64,000 nucleotides of DNA. Source: Pogonophryne albipinna (lineage: Eukaryota > Chordata > Actinopteri > Perciformes > Artedidraconidae). This document shows, in pieces, positions 59,901 through 64,000 of this stretch. The stretch is from the NCBI GenBank assembly GCA_028583405.1, contig JAPTMU010000090.1:547501-611500 (forward strand), read 5' to 3'. The stretch's first letter is position 1; the number at the start of each line of letters is the position of its first letter. The notes beneath the pieces were generated by a model. It saw nothing but the letters and a program-made list of their open reading frames with translations, was not told where the DNA came from and searched no databases. A program made the translations under genes and the position numbers.

Positions 59901-62542
59901 GCAGGTTGAGAACAGACGAGAACTGAACGTCACGTCTGATAGCTCTCGTGTTGGAGTTTAATCTAGCGAACGACTAGCCCTGATCTGACCATGGAAAGGT
60001 TGAACAGGCGAGAATAGTTCGCAGCTTACATTTTTATCTTTTGATTACACGGGCTGACATATTATAAACAAGCAGCTTTCATGTTGGTGAGGGAGATGCA
60101 ATATCAGCTTATTTAAGGTATCATGGATTCCTTGAAAAGACTGAAGACATCTCAGCCTACAGAGCCTTCTGGTACCGACATATTTTGGAGTTGAAGAGGA
60201 TTTTCTGTGTGTTGACTAACCTGTCTGTAGTTGCGTCTGTCCAGAGCCATCCTGTGCTGCCAGAAGTGTTTGAAGAAGGGCGGCAGGATCTCAGTCTTAA
60301 TGTAGTTTGCTTCCACACCATCAGTGCCACAACACTGCTTCACCACCTTTAATGAGACAAAAACACAAGAGACGTTCAGAGAAGGAAACTCAGGATCTTT
60401 TCTGTCAGTTCAGAGAAAAAGCAGATGACTACGATGTAACCAACGGGTGCAGGGTGAGAACAGAGAGGCAAGGAGATCCTCTCTGATAATTCTCGTGCTG
60501 GTGTTCATCTAGCGACATACTAGCCCTGACGCAGCCATGTGGGGACTGAACAGGCGAGAATGAGTCGCAGGAAGTTAGATACAAGAGGAGGTTCAGAAAG
60601 TTATTCATCCCTTACCTTGAGTACAATCTTCTTCATCTCCTCGTCAGGGGACTGGAACTCTCTGATGAGGATCAGCATCACCTCTCTGGTGTAGTAGTTG
60701 GCGTACTCGGCGTCCATCAGTGGGATCAGGTAACCGATAGCTTTGAGGAACGCAGCCAGACCCTGGTGGCAAGGAGGTGGAAATAAACTGTGAATAAAAG
60801 CATGTCTTTCGTACCTAAATATATGATGAACAGGGTTCCTATAGCTTTACCAAAGTCTAGCCCTTAGTTTGAACCCACATAGAGTGCCACAGTGACGTGT
60901 CCTAAAACCCGCAAGTTAGCATTTTACCACTTCCGGTTCCTTCGACAAAAAGCAATGCAATTTCTCCAGGATTTAGGAAAATATCTGGAAATAAGGTCTG
61001 TGGTTGAGACACATTGAAGAGGCGGATCACGAGAAATTGCATTGCGTTTTTGTCGAAGGAACCGGAAGGAGTTTACTTCCGGGTTTTAGGACGCGTCACT
61101 GCGGCACTATGCAAACTGCAGCAACAAGCAGGCTTAGTGTGCAGTGATTTTATTTTTACAAACGTATGATTTTACTGTGATGTCCTGATCACTCCCTAAT
61201 GTTCGTACTTTTTACTGTTTTAATTTATCTTTGTGTAAAAAAAGGCATTTCGGACAGACAAACTTAAGATGTACAATTCCTACGTCTTGAAACACTGTAA
61301 TTGTTTGCGGTCAAATATAAATTGCGTTGTGGAATCAATTTAATTTCGTTTTGTCTTCTCACCTTTCCTCTGTGCTGTCTGATACCCTTCCAGAGGGGCT
61401 TGAGGACAGAGTCAAAGGACTCGATACCGTACGGTGTGGCGGCTTCAGCGAGGGCAGCGATAGCCAGAGCGCTGATGGTCCTGACCTTCTGCTGCTCGTC
61501 CACAAGACCTGCAGAATCACAGATAAAACCAAAAGTCAGAACGTGAACACAACTTAGTCCAGACATGATGACAGTGTTTGTTGCTCTTTGAGAAATCAGC
61601 GGGTTTTGTAAAGTTTAGGCACTTGTAAATCCATTGTATGGTTCAGATTAGAGCGATAATGAAAATACGTAATATGTATGTAGCAAAATAATACCTGGCA
61701 ATAAGACAAACACATATTTGTACACATTGTGAATTGAGCTGGGTGTGGATCCTGCAGTATATACCGTGTTGTGCTTTGCATCGTAACAAGTGTTCTTGAA
61801 AGATTAATGACATGAGGAGAAATAGACAGGAGGGGCTCAAGGAGAATATGATGTATGCATGCGACATTTAAAAAAAGAAATAAGTTCAGGAGAACATGAG
61901 GATAGTTTAAAAAGTAGAAAATTATACAAATGTATAGATGGCAACACAGCACATACATCTAACAGTAGTCAACTGGACTTCTGGGGGGGAATCAAATTGA
62001 AATGTTGCTTCAAAAAGGTTGTAAAAACTCCCTAAATGCTTTCTCTTAAAAAAATATAACAGAAAAGGCTTTTATAAGTAAAATAAAGGGATTCAAAAAG
62101 TCTATTTGATAATAAATAAAAGTGCAATGTCTAAAAGGACCTGGAATCCCATTTATGTGCAAACCATGACTCAAAAACGTTTTTTATTGTAGAAATGGCA
62201 ATTCAATTCTTCTGGCCCGAGCTCCTCCAACAATGCAACATATATAATAAAATACAAACACCATGACTCACCGTGTTCGATAATCTCCACCAAACTGCGG
62301 AGGTGGGGCAAGATGGCGCAGCCCATGAGGATGGCGATCTGCTGCACGATCTTGATGCCCGTGTGTCTGGCCTGCCACGACTTCTTGCTCTTACACACAG
62401 CTTTGAGGAAAGGCAGGAGGGAGGGGATACCGAGAGCAGAGGCCACCACGGCGAAGGCTCGGGCTGTCGTGTTTCTCACGTACTCGTCCATGTTGTCGAT
62501 ATCGGGTCTCATCGTGGAAATCATCGTAGCCAAACCGGCAGC
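47839..62542 (-). CDS. SF3B1: SF3B1, splicing factor 3b subunit 1 (last 12 coding exons, 5' part beyond right edge)
   Basis: Twelve exons join in phase to 702 residues plus stop, equal in length to human residues 603-1304 and nearly identical in sequence, differing mainly at the C-terminus ([20 protein letters not shown] then AL). The protein is the HEAT-repeat scaffold of the SF3b complex in the U2 snRNP; it holds the branch-point helix together with PHF5A, SF3B3 and SF3B5 in the nucleus. The window covers most of the superhelical HEAT domain, while the N-terminal U2AF65-binding region is outside. Numbering fits human exactly: codons for E622, R625, H662, K666 (62351-62353), K700 (61486-61488) and G742 all carry the reference residue. 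Introns are GT-AG, and five of them carry a sense-oriented H/ACA snoRNA-like unit. The downstream neighbour is ANKRD44. Confidence 0.99.
48262..48871 (+). mobile_element. PIF/Harbinger-like relic encoding a MADF domain
   Basis: Inverted ends GCTGCGTCCACACGACAACT and GTAGTGTGGACGCAGCG. Inside, 48552 onward reads [43 protein letters not shown], matching the MADF/Myb-like DNA-binding protein carried by PIF/Harbinger transposons; the frame then leaves the domain. It lies in the last intron of SF3B1, antisense. Confidence 0.7.
49162..49440 (-). repeat. Tandem duplication carrying a second copy of an SF3B1 splice donor
   Basis: Two ~125-bp copies (49162-49290 and 49319-49440) share the run GGCTAAAAGGTG, the segment with CACAGTTGATAAC, and the end CCTCAC/CTGTAAGCAGTA. 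The second includes the real exon end and donor at 49427; the first repeats the last 12 exon bases and GTGAGGAG at 49278. Reading through the real donor meets a stop within 18 codons. Confidence 0.85.
49427..49643 (-). CDS. SF3B1: SF3B1 penultimate coding exon, human residues 1180-1252
   Basis: 217 bases: [40 protein letters not shown], ending RMLQYCLQ. Acceptor TCCCGCAG; donor CAG|GTGAGG. The donor and last exon bases are duplicated ~149 bases further into the intron. Confidence 0.98.
49873..50442. mobile_element. hAT-type MITE, 8-bp target duplication
   Basis: ATGTATGC flanks both ends (49865-49872, 50443-50450). Ends TAGGGCTGTCCCGAATACC and GGATACAGCCCTA; CGAATATTCG-type motifs inside. 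SF3B1 intron. Confidence 0.92.
50776..51048 (-). CDS. SF3B1: SF3B1 exon encoding human residues 1089-1180
   Basis: 273 bases: [40 protein letters not shown], through LLEDALMDR. Acceptor CCCCTTCAG; donor CCG|GTGAGA. Confidence 0.98.
51128..51661. mobile_element. Mariner-type MITE, TA target, repetitive interior
   Basis: TA on both sides; ends TGGCAAGCCGATTTAGCTTT and its exact complement, inverted for ~45 bases. The interior is a series of related words (ACTAGTTACAATT, TTCTGATATCA) in both orientations. SF3B1 intron. Confidence 0.88.
52408..52539 (-). CDS. SF3B1: SF3B1 exon encoding human residues 1045-1089
   Basis: 132 bases: [44 protein letters not shown]. Acceptor TTATTGTAG; donor TCGG|GTGAGT. 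Both end codons are split and rejoin correctly. Confidence 0.97.
52572..53516. mobile_element. TTAA-flanked element in SF3B1 intron, with an insertion
   Basis: Begins TTAAAGGTCCCCTATTAT; homologous to 17579-18860. Interrupted at 52738-53256 by a 519-bp unit flanked by GTTACTTT on both sides. Confidence 0.65.
52738..53256. mobile_element. 519-bp insertion with 8-bp target duplication
   Basis: GTTACTTT at 52730-52737 and 53257-53264; the empty site is visible at 17655 (CTGTTACTTTAGATG). No inverted ends or protein recognised, so the class is open. Confidence 0.75.
53692..53831 (-). ncRNA. H/ACA snoRNA-like, copy 1 (SF3B1 intron)
   Basis: The ~140-nt minus-strand RNA folds as two hairpins. Hairpin 1 is closed by GCGAC/GTCGC, with an upper CCTG/CAGG stem ending 14 nt before an H box AGATGA (ANANNA). 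Hairpin 2 is closed by CCAGC/GTTGG with inner CAGAGAG/CTCTCTG. ACA lies three bases from the inferred 3' end (53692). It lies in the intron between the exons for residues 1005-1045 and 1045-1089, sense to the host. Subtype A with copies 2 and 4. Confidence 0.75.
53963..54083 (-). CDS. SF3B1: SF3B1 exon encoding human residues 1005-1045
   Basis: 121 bases: [40 protein letters not shown], split codons at both ends. Acceptor TTATTGCAG; donor ACAG|GTCAGT. Confidence 0.97.
54289..55266. mobile_element. PIF/Harbinger-type MITE, TTA target
   Basis: TTA on both sides; ends CTTAAGGCGAGACAC and GTGTCTCGCCTTGAG. 978 bp, no ORF recognised. Fragments related to its interior occur at 49780-49860. SF3B1 intron. 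Confidence 0.75.
55270..55916. mobile_element. TTAA-type MITE related to 2850-3362
   Basis: Right part (TTTGGGTACGGAGGAAAAGA, CCGGGGACACGTGTTG, GCATGATAGGTCCCCTTTAA) is the reverse of the left part of 2850-3362. Confidence 0.7.
56095..56234 (-). ncRNA. H/ACA snoRNA-like, copy 2 (SF3B1 intron)
   Basis: Same architecture as copy 1: hairpin, AGATGA H box, hairpin, ACA plus three bases. It lies in the intron between the exons for residues 968-1005 and 1005-1045. Flanking intron sequence of ~150 bases is also shared with copy 1, pointing to local duplication. Confidence 0.75.
56622..56733 (-). CDS. SF3B1: SF3B1 exon encoding human residues 968-1005
   Basis: 112 bases: [38 protein letters not shown] with the last codon split. 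Acceptor TCCCTGCAG; donor TCG|GTAAGT. Confidence 0.98.
56802..57337. mobile_element. Second copy of the GCTTTCACACCG MITE
   Basis: Ends TAGCTGCTTTCACACAAAGT and CCGGTGTGAAAGCGCCTA; shares the CAGTCCCCGGAGTTGGGG-type interior with the ANKRD44-intron copy. A short perfect hairpin (AGCAGCTTCTACTGAAG) is inside. SF3B1 intron. Confidence 0.8.
57838..58020 (-). CDS. SF3B1: SF3B1 exon encoding human residues 907-967
   Basis: 183 bases, phase 0: [40 protein letters not shown], ending VVMKTCQE. Acceptor TTCCTCCAG; donor GAG|GTACGC. Confidence 0.98.
58332..58553 (-). CDS. SF3B1: SF3B1 exon encoding human residues 833-906
   Basis: 222 bases, phase 0: [20 protein letters not shown], then [20 protein letters not shown], ending FQEQTTE. 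Acceptor CTGCACAG; donor GAG|GTGAGA. Confidence 0.98.
58755..59575 (+). repeat. Interleaved minisatellite in SF3B1 intron
   Basis: About forty units of GTTCGTGTGTTTGAGAAAT (19 bp) mixed with a 28-bp form that adds CATGTGTTTT. Long identical stretches (around 58913-58995 and 59219-59300) indicate block duplication. Confidence 0.95.
59884..60025 (-). ncRNA. H/ACA snoRNA-like, copy 3 (SF3B1 intron), subtype B
   Basis: Hairpin 1 is closed by GCGAAC/GTTCGC with upper CCTG/CAGG plus ACC/GGT. The H box is AGATTA. Hairpin 2 is closed by CCAAC/GTTGG with inner CAGACG/CGTCTG. ACA is followed by three bases. Compared with subtype A several stems have changed on both sides, which supports a real RNA structure. 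Intron between the exons for 791-832 and 833-906. Confidence 0.8.
60221..60346 (-). CDS. SF3B1: SF3B1 exon encoding human residues 791-832
   Basis: 126 bases, phase 0: [42 protein letters not shown]. Acceptor CATTAAAG; donor CAG|GTTAGT. Confidence 0.98.
60432..60571 (-). ncRNA. H/ACA snoRNA-like, copy 4 (SF3B1 intron)
   Basis: Subtype A, nearly identical to copies 1 and 2, in the 269-base intron between the exons for residues 742-790 and 791-832; the RNA fills about half of that intron. ACA at 60435-60437, H box AGATGA, upper hairpin-1 stem to H box 14 nt, the usual H/ACA spacing. Confidence 0.8.
60616..60762 (-). CDS. SF3B1: SF3B1 exon encoding human residues 742-790
   Basis: 147 bases, phase 0: [40 protein letters not shown], ending EEMKKIVLK. 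Its first codon is the G742 equivalent. Acceptor GCCACCAG; donor AAG|GTAAGG. The following intron is 269 bases and carries a snoRNA-like copy. Confidence 0.98.
60883..61108. repeat. Short hairpin MITE
   Basis: AGTGCCACAGTGACG ... TCCTAAAACCCG and TTCCGGTTCCTTCGACAAAA recur reversed within 226 bp, giving a near-complete stem. SF3B1 intron between the exons for 693-741 and 742-790. Confidence 0.8.
61363..61508 (-). CDS. SF3B1: SF3B1 exon encoding human residues 693-741 (K700 site)
   Basis: 146 bases: [40 protein letters not shown], ending RQHRGK. Lysine 700 is the K of QQKVRT. Acceptor ATTCTGCAG; donor AAG|GTGAGA. Confidence 0.98.
62272..62542 (-). CDS. SF3B1: SF3B1 exon encoding human residues 603-693
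   Basis: 271 bases beginning [20 protein letters not shown] and ending [11 protein letters not shown], last codon split. It contains the equivalents of E622, R625, H662 and K666, mutational hotspots in human myeloid disease and uveal melanoma. Acceptor TCTCTCAG; donor ACG|GTGAGT. Confidence 0.98.
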
Positions 62543-62654
62543 CTGAGAGAGACGGGAAGGAGATGAGTGTTAAATATCTCCAGATATTAGGGATCAGATG
62601 TAGTCAGAGACACGCAGCACAAAAAACTGCTTTCTAAATGGAAAGATTTTTACA

Positions 62655-62945
62655 ATAAGATGACTTTATTTATCCCGAAGGAAATTGTTGTGCCAGAGTT
62701 GCAAAAATACGATTAACACAGCAGCATAAAAGTAACACTGTACACTAACAGTGCAGTACAAAGAGCAATTAAATATCTACAGGAAACATACACTGGATTA
62801 TTATTTCAGCCAGAGATAATATCCAAATAATGTTTACTTATTTTTATCAAACTGTATCAGAATCCCTTATTCGTCCTACAGAGGTGGAAATTACATTGTT
62901 ACAGCAAACTATAGATAGAGGCAAAAACACCATTAGGTGAAATGA
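62655..62945. repeat. Dispersed repeat fragment (TTTATTTATCCCGAAGGAAA)
   Basis: Recognised as a common fish repeat by TTATCCCGAAGGAAATTGTT and TCAGAATCCCTTATTCGTCC; no boundaries defined. Confidence 0.4.
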
Positions 62946-62955
62946 GGCATGCACA

Positions 62956-63782
62956 TAGGGATGGGTACGGAGCCCCGGTATTAAACGGGCCCGGGGCTGA
63001 ACTATTAAAGACTGTGGTACCGTCTTTTTATCGGTACTGGAGACATGTAACAAATATATGTCATGAATTATTGCTACACAAACATTATATTGCAGTTTTA
63101 GTGTCGCCAATAGTCAAAAAGACAAAAAGTATTTTCGATCTTTCCAATCGAGACCTCTCTCCCCCCCGCCTGCTTGGGAGGGGGCGGGGCAGTTTACACA
63201 CACGCAGCTGCTACATGCAGCAACACACGGAGGAGATGGCGGAGAGAACGCGCTCCGAGGTGTGGTTAAACTTTAGCCGTCTCGATGCTCGTTACCTAAA
63301 GTGCAATAAGAGTTTAGCATGTAAGGGCGGTAACACGAGCAATTTGTCTAAACATTTATCAAAAGTGCTCCACATTCAGACGGAGGAATGCACCGGGTTC
63401 CACTGTCTTTCTAGCAGCTCTGTAGCCCCATCCACGAGTAACGTTTCCACGTCAGGTGTTATGTATGCTAGCAGCAACACACGGAGTTGACTCAATGATA
63501 CAAACATGGGTTAATGATTAGAGGAAACTGAGGTATTTAGTTTGTTAAAGTTTCAGCTATTCTGTTTACAGTTCTATCAGATTATTTAATACGATTTGTT
63601 AAAACATTGTTGTTTCTTTTGATGTGAAATATTATGTATTTAATTTAAATAAAAAGCAATGTTAGTTTTGTTCACAATTTGTTTACCTTTTTTTTTCTCT
63701 CCAAAAGAACCGATAAGAGTACCGTTAAAAGACTGGATCGATAAAGGTAGTAGTATCGTTAAAACCTTAAAACCCATCCCTA
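62956..63782 (+). mobile_element. hAT-type relic with BED zinc-finger fragment, 8-bp target duplication
   Basis: CATGCACA flanks both ends (62948-62955, 63783-63790); inverted ends TAGGGATGGGT and ACCCATCCCTA. On the plus strand (63236-63489) it encodes MAERTRSEVWLNFSRLDARY then LKCNKSLACKGGNTSNLSKH, a BED finger in which the first zinc cysteine is tyrosine. The transposase core is absent. Antisense to SF3B1, in the intron upstream of residue 603. Confidence 0.92.
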
Positions 63783-63912
63783 CATGCACATGATATTTAA
63801 TACTCTGTTTCTTACCCTGGTTGCACTTGTGTCAAAAGGTTTGCATATGTTGAAATTGTTGTCCGTAATTACAGTGTTTATTATTAAAATCCATCTATTT
63901 TATGTAATGTCT

Positions 63913-64000
63913 GTTTGTAACCAACGGGTGCAGGTTGAGAACAGACGAGAACTGAACGTCACGTCTGATAGCTCTCGTGTTGGAGTTTCATCTAGCGAAC
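63913..64000 (-). ncRNA. H/ACA snoRNA-like, copy 5, cut by window edge
   Basis: Subtype B: hairpin 2, H box AGATGA and the 3' strand GTTCGC of hairpin 1 are visible, nearly identical to copy 3; the 5' half lies beyond 64000. It is upstream of the exon for residue 603, in the next SF3B1 intron. Confidence 0.7.

Overview
This is vertebrate, almost certainly teleost, nuclear DNA. It holds two split genes with long repeat-rich introns, very long CA/GT microsatellites, L2- and Rex-like LINE fragments, a tRNA/L2-tailed SINE and many non-autonomous DNA transposons. Both genes lie on the minus strand, so transcription runs right to left. All exon joins below were made by hand from AG/GT sites, reading phase and similarity to the vertebrate proteins as I know them. 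No database search was possible, and the species cannot be named.

Gene 1 (74-36521, running off the left edge) is ANKRD44, the ankyrin-repeat regulatory subunit B of protein phosphatase 6. Thirteen coding exons give the first ~439 residues. Exon 1 encodes only nine residues and lies in a GC-rich promoter-like region near 36.5-37.0 kb. Intron 1 is ~14 kb. Gene 2 (47839-62542, running off the right edge) is SF3B1, the U2 snRNP SF3b HEAT-repeat scaffold. Twelve exons give the last 702 residues, equivalent to human 603-1304, with no length change; the codons matching the human E622, R625, H662, K666, K700 and G742 sites are all in place. ANKRD44 and SF3B1 are also neighbours in the same orientation in human, so this is conserved synteny.

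The most interesting non-coding content is a set of five sense-strand copies of an H/ACA-type snoRNA, one in each of five SF3B1 introns (the fifth is cut by the window edge). They fall into two subtypes whose stems differ by compensatory changes. I could not give them a family name.

The rest is repeat architecture. ANKRD44 introns carry two inverted copies of one transposon, each carrying a 57-bp minisatellite (about 22 and 84 units, with higher-order duplications), a ~2.1-kb near-perfect palindrome made of two head-to-head elements, and GT arrays abutting two splice donors. The intergenic part (37-47 kb) holds nested LINE/MITE insertions, a hAT element with a perfect 8-bp target duplication and an internal 45-bp minisatellite, and a 33-bp array with higher-order structure. 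SF3B1 introns hold further hAT, PIF/Harbinger, mariner-type and TTAA-flanked elements, including relics encoding a BED finger and a MADF domain. I saw no intact transposase and no CRISPR or prokaryotic features.
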